DNA of 64,000 nucleotides. Source: Xanthomonas sacchari (GTDB lineage Bacteria; Pseudomonadota; Gammaproteobacteria; Xanthomonadales; Xanthomonadaceae). A model generated the notes under the pieces. The model was not told the DNA's origin. It saw only the letters and a list, made by a program, of their open reading frames with translations, and made no database searches. Below, piece by piece: positions 24,614 to 33,604 of this stretch (position 1 is the stretch's first letter; each line of letters opens with the position of its first letter). The position numbers were made by a program, and so were the translations under genes. The stretch is taken from assembly GCF_024266585.1 (NCBI RefSeq), contig NZ_CP100647.1, positions 1,779,001 through 1,843,000 of the forward strand, in the 5' to 3' direction.

Positions 24614-27106
24614 TCAGTGCGCGGCGTTGGGGGGCGCCTGCGCAGCGGTGTCGATCAAATGGACGGCGCCGATGGCGTAGTACGGCCCGGCGATGGGCGC
24701 GGTGGAGCGCAGGCACAGATCGTGCACGCCGGTCTGCTTGGGCAGCCGCGCTTCCAGCGCGAACTGGTCGCCCAGGGTCTTGCCGCGCGGCAGCGGCAGC
24801 CGCGCCAGCAGCTTGCCCTTGCAGTCGCCCAGGCGCACTTCGAACTCGCCGCGCGGGCTGTGCGCCGGGTAGCGCTTGACCTTGGCCTGGTCGTGCGCCA
24901 GCCCGTAATTGCGCGCCAGGCGCGCGGCGTCGATGCGGATGCGGTCGATGCCGTCCAGGCGCGCGTCGGCGTAGCGCCAGCAGCTGGTGAACAGGTCGAT
25001 GTTGAACACCGGCGTGTCCTGGTCGGCCAGGTCCGGCAGCAGCGGCACGCGCAGGCCCAGTTCGCCGCCGGCGCACGAGCCCAGGCCCTGGGTGTCGCGG
25101 CTGAGCAGGTTGGCGCGGTCGAGGATGCGGCTGCGCGGCGCGGCCAGCAGGCGGCCATCGTCGGCGTAGGTGGCCGCGCGCACGGTCACCGGCAGGGTCA
25201 CCGCGAACGGTGCGGTGTAGCGTGGCGAGTCGGCCTTGGGCTCGCTGCCGTCGGTGGTGTAGCGGAAGCTGCCGAACTTGGCCTGGTTGTCCAGCACCAC
25301 GGTGGCCTGGCCGCCGTCCAGCACGGCGTTGTCGCCGCCCTGCAGCGCGATGTCCGGGGCGAAGGCGCCGTCGCCGTAGGCGATGCCCTGGCTGCGGTAG
25401 CGATCCAACTGCGCCGGCAGGCGCTGCAGGAAACCGTTCCAGTCGCGCGCGGCCATCGGCGACCAGCCGGCCTCGGCCACCGCGCTCAGCCGCGGGAACA
25501 ACGCATGGTCGATATGCCAGGCGGAGGGGATGTACTCGCTCCACAGCGCCGCCTGCACGCCGAGCACGTGCTTGCTCTCCTCGGCGTTGAGCGCGGCCGG
25601 CACCGGATCGAAGCCGTAGACCTTCTGCAGCGGCAGCGTCGCCAGGCGGCCGTTGGGCTCGTCGTTGCGTGCGCTCTGCAGGTTGTCCAGGTACATCCAG
25701 CCGGCCGGTGCCAGCACCACGTCGTGGCCCTGCTTGGCGGCGGCCACGGCGCCGTCCACGCCGCGCCAGGACATCACCGAGGCGCTGGCCGGCAGGCCGC
25801 CTTCCAGGATCTCGTCCCAGCCGATCAGGCGCCGCTGGTGCTGGGTCAGGTAATCGGCCAGTTGCTGGTTGAACCAGCCCTGCAACGCATGCGCATCCTT
25901 GATGCCGAGCTTGCGCATCTGCGCGCGCACCGCCGGCGAGTGTTCCCACTGGTCCTTGACCGCTTCGTCGCCACCGATGTGGATGTACGGCGAGGGGAAC
26001 AGTTGCAGCACTTCGTCCAGCACGCCGCGGATGAAGGTCATGCTCTTGTCGTTGGTGTTGAACAGGTACGGATTGACGCCCCAGTCCACCGACACCTTGG
26101 GCCGCTGCCGGGTCACCCCGACCAGTTCCGGATACGCCGCCACCGCCGCCTGCGCGTGCCCGGGCATGTCCAGCTCCGGCACGATGGTGATGTGGCGTTC
26201 GGCGGCATAGGCCACCAGGTCGCGGATCTGGTCCTGGGTGTAGAAGCCGCCGTAGCGATCGGGCAGGCCGTGGGTGCCGGCGCCGGGCGGGGTGCGCCAG
26301 GCGCCGATCTCGGTGAGCTTGGGATAGCGCTTGATCTCGATGCGCCAGCCCTGGTCGTCGGTCAGGTGCAGGTGCAGCACGTTGAGCTTGTGCTGGGCCA
26401 TCGCGTCGAGCAGGCGCTTGACCGTGTCCGGGCCATGGAAGTGCCGCGCCACGTCGAGCAGCACGCCGCGCCAGCCGAAGCGCGGCCAATCGCGGATATG
26501 CACCTGCGGCACGTCGACCTCGCCCTTGCCGGCATCGGGCGTCATCAGCTGCCAGGCGCTGATCGCGCCGTAGAACAGGCCGCGCTCCTCGCGCGCCTGG
26601 ATCAGCATGGTGCGCGGGTCCACGTCCAGCGTGTAGCCCTCGGCCTGCGCCACCTCGGTATTGGGATTGAGCTGCAGGCGGATGCTGCCGTCGGCGGGGA
26701 TGGTCTCCGCGCGCACTTCCAGCGACAGTCCGCGGGTCTTGCTCAGCAGTTGCGACAGTTGCTGGGCCACGCGCTGCGCGCCGGGGTCGTCGGTCGGCAC
26801 CGACAGTACGGCGCCGGTGCCGATGGTCAGGGTGCCGCCGTCGCGCTCGGCCTTGGCCGGCGCCGGGATCAGCGGCAGCGGCGTCTTGTCGTCGTCGTCA
26901 TCGTGTTTCGGGGCCGGCGGCGGCGCTGCGGCGGGCTTGGCCGCCGCTGTCGGAGCGGGCGGCGGCGCGCGGTCGCAGCCGCCGAGCAAACTGCCACAGG
27001 CGAGCAGGGACAACCCCAGCCAGGCGTTGCGGGAAGCCGCCGCGATGCGCGCGGCGGCGGGCATCGGGCGGTGCGGCAATCGGGGGTGTGCACCCACTGC
27101 AGTCAT
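24614..27106 (-). CDS. nixG: GH20 beta-N-acetylhexosaminidase lipoprotein (NixG type)
   Basis: 830 residues from ATG 27106 (Met15 is an alternative start). A lipoprotein signal ends in the lipobox LLGGC (Cys44), then a proline/alanine linker, so the enzyme is membrane-anchored, probably at the outer membrane. An N-terminal GH20b domain precedes the GH20 barrel with HIGGDEA (catalytic pair Asp380-Glu381) and LTDDQGWR; a chitobiase-like C-terminal domain follows. It removes terminal beta-GlcNAc from N-glycan antennae or chitobiose products. Position between the GH18 and GH2 genes fits nixG. Confidence 0.92.
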   Translation of the reverse strand: MTAVGAHPRLPHRPMPAAARIAAASRNAWLGLSLLACGSLLGGCDRAPPPAPTAAAKPAAAPPPAPKHDDDDDKTPLPLIPAPAKAERDGGTLTIGTGAVLSVPTDDPGAQRVAQQLSQLLSKTRGLSLEVRAETIPADGSIRLQLNPNTEVAQAEGYTLDVDPRTMLIQAREERGLFYGAISAWQLMTPDAGKGEVDVPQVHIRDWPRFGWRGVLLDVARHFHGPDTVKRLLDAMAQHKLNVLHLHLTDDQGWRIEIKRYPKLTEIGAWRTPPGAGTHGLPDRYGGFYTQDQIRDLVAYAAERHITIVPELDMPGHAQAAVAAYPELVGVTRQRPKVSVDWGVNPYLFNTNDKSMTFIRGVLDEVLQLFPSPYIHIGGDEAVKDQWEHSPAVRAQMRKLGIKDAHALQGWFNQQLADYLTQHQRRLIGWDEILEGGLPASASVMSWRGVDGAVAAAKQGHDVVLAPAGWMYLDNLQSARNDEPNGRLATLPLQKVYGFDPVPAALNAEESKHVLGVQAALWSEYIPSAWHIDHALFPRLSAVAEAGWSPMAARDWNGFLQRLPAQLDRYRSQGIAYGDGAFAPDIALQGGDNAVLDGGQATVVLDNQAKFGSFRYTTDGSEPKADSPRYTAPFAVTLPVTVRAATYADDGRLLAAPRSRILDRANLLSRDTQGLGSCAGGELGLRVPLLPDLADQDTPVFNIDLFTSCWRYADARLDGIDRIRIDAARLARNYGLAHDQAKVKRYPAHSPRGEFEVRLGDCKGKLLARLPLPRGKTLGDQFALEARLPKQTGVHDLCLRSTAPIAGPYYAIGAVHLIDTAAQAPPNAAH

Positions 27107-27224
27107 CGGTCTACCTCAAGCGATCGAGATGCATATCGTAGAGGCTGTGGGGTAGCCTGAGGTGAGCGCGGCGCGTTCGCCGCGCGCCGCATGCATCCGT
27201 CCGCATCGCGCGCGCGACGGCCGG

Positions 27225-28280
27225 TCAGCGCGCCGCGGTCGGCAGTTCGTCCCAGACCTTGGGATCCTCGGCGCCCAGCACCCAGCAGCTGAAGCCTTCC
27301 AGGCCGTACTGCTTGACCAGGTCGTAGCGGGCGCGGAAGCTGCGCGCGTCCGGGCGGAACACCCATTCGCGCATGTCGTCGCGGTAGAAATAGAACCACG
27401 ACTCCTGTTCCACCGGGTCCCATTGCACGGTGGCGTTCTGCTCCACCGCCAGCGGGAACGACTCGTCGGCGTCGATGTAGTCGGCGGCGATGTTCGACGC
27501 CTCGGTGCCGTCGGGCTTGACCGGATTGCCGGTGTACCAGCGGTAGCCGTAGGTGGCGATGCCCAGCGACAGCTTGTCCTTCGGCACCTGGGTCAGCGCG
27601 TAGTCCAGGTGCTTCTTCATCCACACCATGCCGTCCACCGGGCCGGGCGTGGTCCAGCGGGTGTGCTGGTCGTAGGTCATCAGGCTGATCAGGTCGGCCG
27701 AGGCGCTCAGCGCCTTGAGGTCGTAGGCGCCGCGCCAGTACTCCCACATCCACTTGGAGAACGCGCCGCCTTCGGCATAGCCCGGCGCGTTCGGCACCAC
27801 CGCCACCGACAGCTTGAAGCCGGCCTTGTGCAGCGCCTCGGCGGTCTGCTTGACCATCAGCGAGTAGGCGTCGCGGTCGGTCCAGGCGATGTTCTCGAAA
27901 TCGAACTGGAAGCCTTCATAGCCGTGCTTGCGGCCGTGGATCAGCAGCGCCGCGATCATGCGCTGCTTGGCGTCCTCGTCGTGCAGCAGCTTGTGGAAGC
28001 CCTCGCGGCCGGTGGTCATCGACAGGATCGGCATGACCCGCAGCTTGTGCTGCTTGGCGATCTCGTACAGGTACATGTTCGGGGTGCCGTTGACCAGGCC
28101 GGTCTGGTCCACGCCGTACCAGGTCGGCACCACCACGTCGATCTTGTCGAGGTGGGCCAGGAACGAGTTGGTCGATTTCTGCGTGTTCATCAGATAGAAC
28201 AACGCGGTCGGGTTCTTGGCCATGGCCGGCCCGCAGGCCAGGGCGAGGGCGAACAGCAGCCCTGCGAAACGCTTCATCAT
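27225..28280 (-). CDS. nixF: GH18 endo-beta-N-acetylglucosaminidase (NixF type)
   Basis: 351 residues from ATG 28280, overlapping the GH29 stop (ATGA). Sec signal MMKRFAGLLFALALACGPAMA (about 1-21). Single GH18 barrel of the YaaH/ENGase-like branch. The usual DxxDxDxE signature reads EGFQFDFE: Asp127 and catalytic Glu129 are kept, the two outer Asp are Glu and Gln. MTYDQH and the C-terminal GFSCWVLGAEDP fit the family. Expected to cut the chitobiose core of N-glycans, freeing the glycan and leaving one GlcNAc on Asn. The assignment by order (nixF) is strong; activity is inferred. Confidence 0.87.
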   Translation of the reverse strand: MMKRFAGLLFALALACGPAMAKNPTALFYLMNTQKSTNSFLAHLDKIDVVVPTWYGVDQTGLVNGTPNMYLYEIAKQHKLRVMPILSMTTGREGFHKLLHDEDAKQRMIAALLIHGRKHGYEGFQFDFENIAWTDRDAYSLMVKQTAEALHKAGFKLSVAVVPNAPGYAEGGAFSKWMWEYWRGAYDLKALSASADLISLMTYDQHTRWTTPGPVDGMVWMKKHLDYALTQVPKDKLSLGIATYGYRWYTGNPVKPDGTEASNIAADYIDADESFPLAVEQNATVQWDPVEQESWFYFYRDDMREWVFRPDARSFRARYDLVKQYGLEGFSCWVLGAEDPKVWDELPTAAR

Positions 28281-29971
28281 CGGGAGGGATCCGTTGGCGG
28301 GGTGGAGGAAGACAGGGCGATGCGGAACACGTAGGCGTGTTCGCCCACCGGCTTGGCCGGCAGGCGCAGGTGCAGGCCGTCGGCGCGCTGCTCGAATGGC
28401 ACCGGCTTGCCGTCGGCGAGCAGGGTGACGCTGCGCACGCCGTCGGCCGGCTTCAGCGAGCGGATCACCGCCTTGCCGTCGGCCGGCCAGCCCAGCTCGA
28501 TCGCGTACAGCGCGCCGTGGCCGGTGGTGAAGCGGAAGTCCTCGGGCGTGTACGGCTTGGTCTTGGTGTCCTGGAAGGTGCCGCCGACCACTTCGGTGGG
28601 GCCTTCGCCGTAGCTGCGCCACGGCGTGCTGTCGTAGATCGCCTCGCCGTTGGTCTTGAGCCACTTGCCGATCGACAGCAGGATCGCGCGCTCGGTGTCC
28701 GGGATCGAGCCGTCGGCACGCGGCCCGATGTTGAGCATCAGGTTGCCGTTCTTGCTGACCACGTCCACCAGCATGTGGATGATGAAGGTCGGGGTCTTGT
28801 AGGTGTCGTTCTCGACATAGCCCCACGAGGCGTTGCTGACCGAGGTGTCGGTCTGCCAGTGGGTGGGATGGATGCCGGTGAGCTGGCCGCGCTCGATATC
28901 CAGCGTGCCGGCCCCTTCGGGGAAGGCGCCGAGCTTGTAGTTGACCACCACGCCGCCCTTGGCCGCGCCGTGGTTGTAGTAGTACGAGAGCATGGTCGGC
29001 AGCGTGCCGCGGAAGGTCGGGTGCGCGATCCACCAGTCGAAATAGATCAGGTCCGGGTCGTAGCGGTCGATCAATTCGGTGGTGCGCGCCAGCCAGTCGT
29101 CCAGCCAGGCCTGCGAGACCGGGGTCCAGTCGTTGTGCACGTCGGCGTCGTCCTTGCCCGGCAGGCGGACCTGCGCCGGGCCGTACAGGCCGGCGTAGCG
29201 CGGGTCGTTGACGTCGGAGTCGAACTGGCGGCCGCCGTCGAAGAACCAGTCGTGCTCGGCGCGGTGCGAGGACAGGCCGAAATGCAGGCCCTGCGCGCGG
29301 ATCGCCTTGGACAGCTCGCCGATCACGTCGCGGCGTGGGCCCATCTTGGTCGCGGTCCAGTCCGACAGTTGCGAGTCGTACATCGCGAAGCCGTCGTGGT
29401 GCTCGGCCACCGGCACCACGTAGCGGGCGCCGGCGTCGCGGAACAGCGCGGCCCAGGCCTGCGGATCGAACTTGGGCGCGGTGAACAGCGGGATCAGGTC
29501 CTTGTAGCCGAAGCGCGACTGCGGGCCGTAGGTCTCGCGGTGATGCAGGTAGTCCTTGCTGCCCTGCTGGTACATGTTGCGCGAGTACCACTCGTTGCCG
29601 AAGGCCGGCACCGAGAACACGCCCCAGTGGATGAAGATGCCGAACTTGGCGTTGTCGTACCAGGACGGCGAGCGGTACTGCTTGAGCGAGGTCCAGTCGG
29701 GCCGGAACGGTCCGCCGCGCGCGCCGTCGTTGGCTTCGCGCACCAGCCGCGCGCGTTCGGGCGCGTACTTGGCGGTGGCCTGCAGCCACTGCTGGTCGAT
29801 CTGTTCGGGACTGAGGGTGGTGGCGGTGGGCGCCGTTGGCGACGGCGCGTCCGCGGCGCCGGCGGGCAGGGCCGTCAGCGCGAGCATGAGGGCCAGTGCG
29901 CTGGCCAGGGTCTGGCGTGCGGCTCCGGCGTGGCGGGATCGGTCCGCACGGGGGCGGGTCTCGGTCGTCAT
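28277..29971 (-). CDS. nixE: GH29 alpha-L-fucosidase (NixE type)
   Basis: 564 residues from ATG 29971. A long N-region precedes a hydrophobic signal core (TLASALALMLALTALPAGAA). GH29 barrel: FGIFIHWGVFSVP at 110-122, EHHDGFAMYDS at 190-200, and nucleophile Asp312 in LIYFDWW. A C-terminal beta-sandwich follows. Family members release alpha-1,3/4-fucose, which plant N-glycans carry on the core GlcNAc (alpha-1,3) and on Lewis-a antennae (alpha-1,4). First glycosidase after the TBDR and, by order, nixE. Confidence 0.91.
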   Translation of the reverse strand: MTTETRPRADRSRHAGAARQTLASALALMLALTALPAGAADAPSPTAPTATTLSPEQIDQQWLQATAKYAPERARLVREANDGARGGPFRPDWTSLKQYRSPSWYDNAKFGIFIHWGVFSVPAFGNEWYSRNMYQQGSKDYLHHRETYGPQSRFGYKDLIPLFTAPKFDPQAWAALFRDAGARYVVPVAEHHDGFAMYDSQLSDWTATKMGPRRDVIGELSKAIRAQGLHFGLSSHRAEHDWFFDGGRQFDSDVNDPRYAGLYGPAQVRLPGKDDADVHNDWTPVSQAWLDDWLARTTELIDRYDPDLIYFDWWIAHPTFRGTLPTMLSYYYNHGAAKGGVVVNYKLGAFPEGAGTLDIERGQLTGIHPTHWQTDTSVSNASWGYVENDTYKTPTFIIHMLVDVVSKNGNLMLNIGPRADGSIPDTERAILLSIGKWLKTNGEAIYDSTPWRSYGEGPTEVVGGTFQDTKTKPYTPEDFRFTTGHGALYAIELGWPADGKAVIRSLKPADGVRSVTLLADGKPVPFEQRADGLHLRLPAKPVGEHAYVFRIALSSSTPPTDPSR

Positions 29972-30030
29972 GGAACGGCACTCCTTGTTACGGAAGACGA
30001 TGCCGGCGCCGCCGCGCCGGACACGAAACA

Positions 30031-30060
30031 GCGCGCCACCGTGGAGGGACGGTGGCGCGC
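30031..30060 (-). terminator. hairpin between the TBDR and GH29 genes
   Basis: A 12-bp perfect stem (GCGCGCCACCGT and its inverse) with a 6-base loop, followed on the minus strand by TGTTTCG. The stem is strong but the T-tract poor, so it may attenuate or protect the upstream TBDR message rather than end transcription fully. Confidence 0.55.
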
Positions 30061-30070
30061 CGGTGTTACA

Positions 30071-32731
30071 TCAGAACTTGAAGTTCAGCTGAGCCTGGTA
30101 GCCGCGGCCGTTCTTGTACATGCCGATCGGCGCGTACTTGACCTCGTTGTACCAGTAGTAGGTCGAGTCGAGCAGGTTGGTCGCGCTGAAGCTCACGCTC
30201 ATCCAGTCGTTGATCTCGTACGAGGCGGTCAGATCCAGCTGCTTGTACTCGTCGGTGAACACCTGCGAGTTCAGGCGGCCGACCTGGGTGAAGTACTTGG
30301 AGCGGTAGCTGTAGTTCACGCGCACCATCCACGGACCGTTTTCCCAGTAGGGGATCACGTTGTAGGTGTTCTTCGACAGGTACGGCAGGTTCAGGCCGGT
30401 GCTGGCGTCGGCGGTGGCGTAGGTGTAGTTCGCCTGCAGGCCGAAGCCGTAGCCGAACGCCTGCTGGTAGTTCAGCGAGGCGCCCTTGACCTTGGCGTCG
30501 GAGGCATTGACCGGCGAGCTCACCGTGTACAGGCCGCTCACCCCGGACACCGCATCGGTCAGCTGCTGCTGCGTGGTGGTGGTGACGATGTACGAGCTGA
30601 TGTCGCGGTAGAACAGTTCCGCCGACAGCATGCTGGACGGGGCGAAGTACCACTCGGCGGCCAGATCGTAGTTGGTCGACTCGTAGGGCTTCAGGTCCGG
30701 GTTGCCGCCGCTGGCGGTCAGGTTGCCGTTGCTGCTGTTGATGGTGAACGAGCCGGCCAGGTCGCCGTAGCGCGGACGCGCCATCACCTTGGCCACGGAG
30801 AAGCGCAGCACCTTGTCGGTGTCCAGATCGTAGGCCAGGTTGAAGCTCGGCAGCGGCTTGTAGTACTGCTTGGTTACCTGGGTCTGGTTGTAGGTGGCGC
30901 CGCCGTCATTGCTCTGCCAGTACAGCGACTTGTCCTTGGTGTCCACGTAGCGCACACCCAGGTTGCCGCGCCACGCGCCGGACTCGAAGTTCAGCTGCGC
31001 GTACAGGTCGCTGGTGATTTCCTTGACGTCGAACGAGGAGCCGTAGTCGATCTTGTACGGACCTTGCGGCTGGCCGCGCAGGTAGCTGATCACCGAGTTG
31101 AGGTTGGCGGTCGACCAGTTGGTCAGGTCGCCGCTGGCGCCCAGGCCGTCGTACAGGCCGCTCGGGGTGGTGCCCGGGCTGAAGTCGGTCAGCGACACCG
31201 CGTTGGTGGTGTTGATGCGGTTGCCGCGGGCGTCGACGCCGTTGTCGTGGTTGATGTACTTGTAGCCGAGCTGCAGCTTGTTCAGCGGACCCCAGTCCAG
31301 GTCGCGCGCGGCGTCGAACTGGAAGTACTTCTCCTTGTCCGTGCTCTTGGCGTAGTAGATGCCGCCGGCCTGCATCGCCGAGGCGGCGGTGGAGCCGGGC
31401 GCCAGGCCGGCCGGCGAGCCGACCAGGCCCCAGTTGGCGGCGCTGCCGTTGTCGTAGTTGACGTCGGTGTGGCTGCCGTCGTAACCGAAGTTGTAGCCGC
31501 CGTCCTTCAGCAGGAACTTCATCAGGTATTCGGGGCTCTTGCCGCCGGTGGCCTCGGTGGCGCCGGCCTGGGTGGTGAACACCCACTTGTCGCCGTAGAA
31601 GTCGTGGCGCAGGTTCAGGCTCTTGGTGGTGACGGTGCTTTCGCGGTAGTTGGTGTCCAACTGCGCGTACGGCTGCCTGCCGTTGCCGGCGCCGTCGGTG
31701 ACCGTGGCCTGGGTGATGTAGCCGTTCTGCACCGTGGCGCTGGTGATCTTGTCCTGGTCGCCGCAACCCGGACAGACGTAGCGCGATTCGCTGAAGTTGT
31801 TGTACTTGCCCTTGATGTAGATGCCGGTCAGGTTGAACTCGTTCTGATCGTTCGGCTTCCACTGCAGCGCGCCCTGCAGGCCGTTGCGCTCGCGGGTCTG
31901 CTGGAAGAAGGCACTGTTGATGCCCACCGGAATCTTGGCGGTGGCGACGTTACCACCGTCGCCGGAGATGCGCGCGGTCGGCGGGATGCCGGCGCCGGTG
32001 TTGTAGCCGAAGAACTCGATGCCGGCGCGCGACAGGTCCTGCTTGTCGTGGGTGGCGGAGATCAACGCACCGAAGGTCTCGTCGTCGTTCTTCCAGCTCC
32101 ACAGCGCCGAGCCGCGCGGATTGCCTTCTTCCGAACGGTCGTTGTAGTTGTAGCCGATCGAGCCGCGGATGGTGTTCTTCGGCAGGTCCAGCGGCTTGCG
32201 GGTGTGCACGATCACGGTGCCGCCGATCGAGCCTTCGTCGATGCGCGCTTCCGGGGTCTTGTAGACCTCCATCAGGCCGATGATTTCCGGCGACAGCAGG
32301 GTGTAGTTGAAGGTGCGGCCGCTGGTGTCGGTCGGGTTGCCGCCCCAGTCGCCCGAGGCGATGGTCTGGCCATTGAGCAGCACGCGGTTCAGCGCCGGGT
32401 CGGTGCCGTTGATGCTGACCTTCTCGCCTTCGCCGAACTGGCGGTCCACGCTGATGCCCGGCAGGTGCGCCAGCGACTCGGCGGCATTGGTGTCCGGGAA
32501 CTTGCCGATGTCTTCGGCGCTGATCGCATCGACGATGGAGTTGGCCGAGCGCTTCACCGACTGGCTCTTCTCCAGCGAGGCGCGGTAGCCGGTGACGGTG
32601 ATGGCATCGAGTTGCTGGACGTTCTTGGAATCCGCGCTGGCGGAAGCGGGCGCTTCCTGCGCGGCGGCGTTACCGGACAGGTACAGCGCGGCCATGATGC
32701 TGATGGCTAAGGTAGTGGTGCGGCTATTCAT
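30071..32731 (-). CDS. TonB-dependent receptor of the N-glycan operon
   Basis: 886 residues from ATG 32731. Sec signal ends near NAAA. A TonB box DAITVTGYR lies at about 42-50; then the plug (AESLAHLPGISVDRQ, RVLLNGQ, GSIGGTV) and a barrel ending ..LNFKF with terminal Phe. The long extracellular loops are typical of carbohydrate TBDRs. It is the first gene of the nix operon and is the likely outer-membrane gate for N-glycan oligosaccharides or glycopeptides. The spacer upstream, shared with the divergent glucokinase gene, carries palindromic operators. Confidence 0.92.
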   Translation of the reverse strand: MNSRTTTLAISIMAALYLSGNAAAQEAPASASADSKNVQQLDAITVTGYRASLEKSQSVKRSANSIVDAISAEDIGKFPDTNAAESLAHLPGISVDRQFGEGEKVSINGTDPALNRVLLNGQTIASGDWGGNPTDTSGRTFNYTLLSPEIIGLMEVYKTPEARIDEGSIGGTVIVHTRKPLDLPKNTIRGSIGYNYNDRSEEGNPRGSALWSWKNDDETFGALISATHDKQDLSRAGIEFFGYNTGAGIPPTARISGDGGNVATAKIPVGINSAFFQQTRERNGLQGALQWKPNDQNEFNLTGIYIKGKYNNFSESRYVCPGCGDQDKITSATVQNGYITQATVTDGAGNGRQPYAQLDTNYRESTVTTKSLNLRHDFYGDKWVFTTQAGATEATGGKSPEYLMKFLLKDGGYNFGYDGSHTDVNYDNGSAANWGLVGSPAGLAPGSTAASAMQAGGIYYAKSTDKEKYFQFDAARDLDWGPLNKLQLGYKYINHDNGVDARGNRINTTNAVSLTDFSPGTTPSGLYDGLGASGDLTNWSTANLNSVISYLRGQPQGPYKIDYGSSFDVKEITSDLYAQLNFESGAWRGNLGVRYVDTKDKSLYWQSNDGGATYNQTQVTKQYYKPLPSFNLAYDLDTDKVLRFSVAKVMARPRYGDLAGSFTINSSNGNLTASGGNPDLKPYESTNYDLAAEWYFAPSSMLSAELFYRDISSYIVTTTTQQQLTDAVSGVSGLYTVSSPVNASDAKVKGASLNYQQAFGYGFGLQANYTYATADASTGLNLPYLSKNTYNVIPYWENGPWMVRVNYSYRSKYFTQVGRLNSQVFTDEYKQLDLTASYEINDWMSVSFSATNLLDSTYYWYNEVKYAPIGMYKNGRGYQAQLNFKF

Positions 32732-33166
32732 TGGCTAAACCTCTGGGTGAGTACTTGGGCATGAGGTGCCAACCGATGTTCCGGCGTGCTGGCCGCTGCC
32801 CGGCCTTGTGGATGGCGCCGCGCCTGGTGGCGCTGCGCGGATCGCATCTCGATGCGCGTCGTCCGGTCGCTGACGCGGAAGTAGCCAACCGGCGGCATCG
32901 AGGGCGCCGGTTCTTCCTGTGTTCCTGCAGGTAACAACCAAGTCCAGCAATGAAGCAGTGCACCGTGTTGCCTGATCCGGGTGCGGCTGCGCCCGTGCCC
33001 GGCATCGGGCGTGGTCTCGTCGGTTCGGGGGATGCCGGTCGCAGCGTCAGCGCGCGTCCTGCCACTTGGCGCGGGAGGAGCGGCGAAGCGTCGCTGTGTC
33101 TGAATCCCCTGAACGTGGCATGTCTTGAAGTTGTAAAACTTGTGTGAGCCGAGTCTGTCGTAGCGC

Positions 33167-33180
33167 TGACAGCGTTGTCA
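33167..33180 (-). promoter_or_regulatory. LacI-type operator, TBDR side
   Basis: TGACAGCGTTGTCA, one mismatch from a perfect palindrome; the minus strand reads TTGACAACGCTGTCA, with a -35-like TTGACA. It matches the perfect copy at 33522. Confidence 0.55.
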
Positions 33181-33521
33181 ACACCCGTTTCACACGATTT
33201 TGACGATCGCAATCGAGCCTGGCCGGGGTAGCTTTCCCGAGGCTTTCGCGGCCTCTCGGAGGCCTGCTCTAGGTGCTTGTCTACAAAAGAAAACATCGCC
33301 CGGGGCGGTGGCGGGACCCGCGCCGAGGTCGGGAGGCCCCGCCGCGGCAAGGGGCTGCCGGGTTAATCGACGTGTGGCAAAAATTTGTGCGATGCGGCGA
33401 AATTTTGCGACGGGTGTTCACCCATGCAATGTGTCTTTGTGGTCGACCATACGCACTGCAAGGCGATCCGCCCCATGACGTCGGCCTGGTGAAGACAAAA
33501 CGACAAACTGGTGAAATTCAT

Positions 33522-33539
33522 CTTGACAACGTTGTCAAG
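33522..33539 (+). promoter_or_regulatory. perfect 18-bp palindromic LacI-type operator upstream of the sugar kinase
   Basis: CTTGACAACGTTGTCAAG is fully palindromic with a central CG, the form of LacI-family sites, and contains a TTGACA -35. It lies 65 bases upstream of the kinase start. X. campestris controls GlcNAc genes with the LacI-type NagR; whether this is its box is inference. Confidence 0.65.
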
Positions 33540-33604
33540 GTGGTCCGACACTCGATCAATAGGCCGAATCGGCGTGCGCCTGCTCTGGCGCAACGGGAGA
33601 AGAC

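Larger units (their letters stand above)
32732..33604. other. divergent control region between the nix TBDR and the sugar kinase
   Basis: About 870 bases without a convincing gene, holding two TGACA-type palindromes (annotated separately). The distal operator lies about 435 bases from the TBDR start, so its leader may be long, as for the cassette TBDR. Confidence 0.5.
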
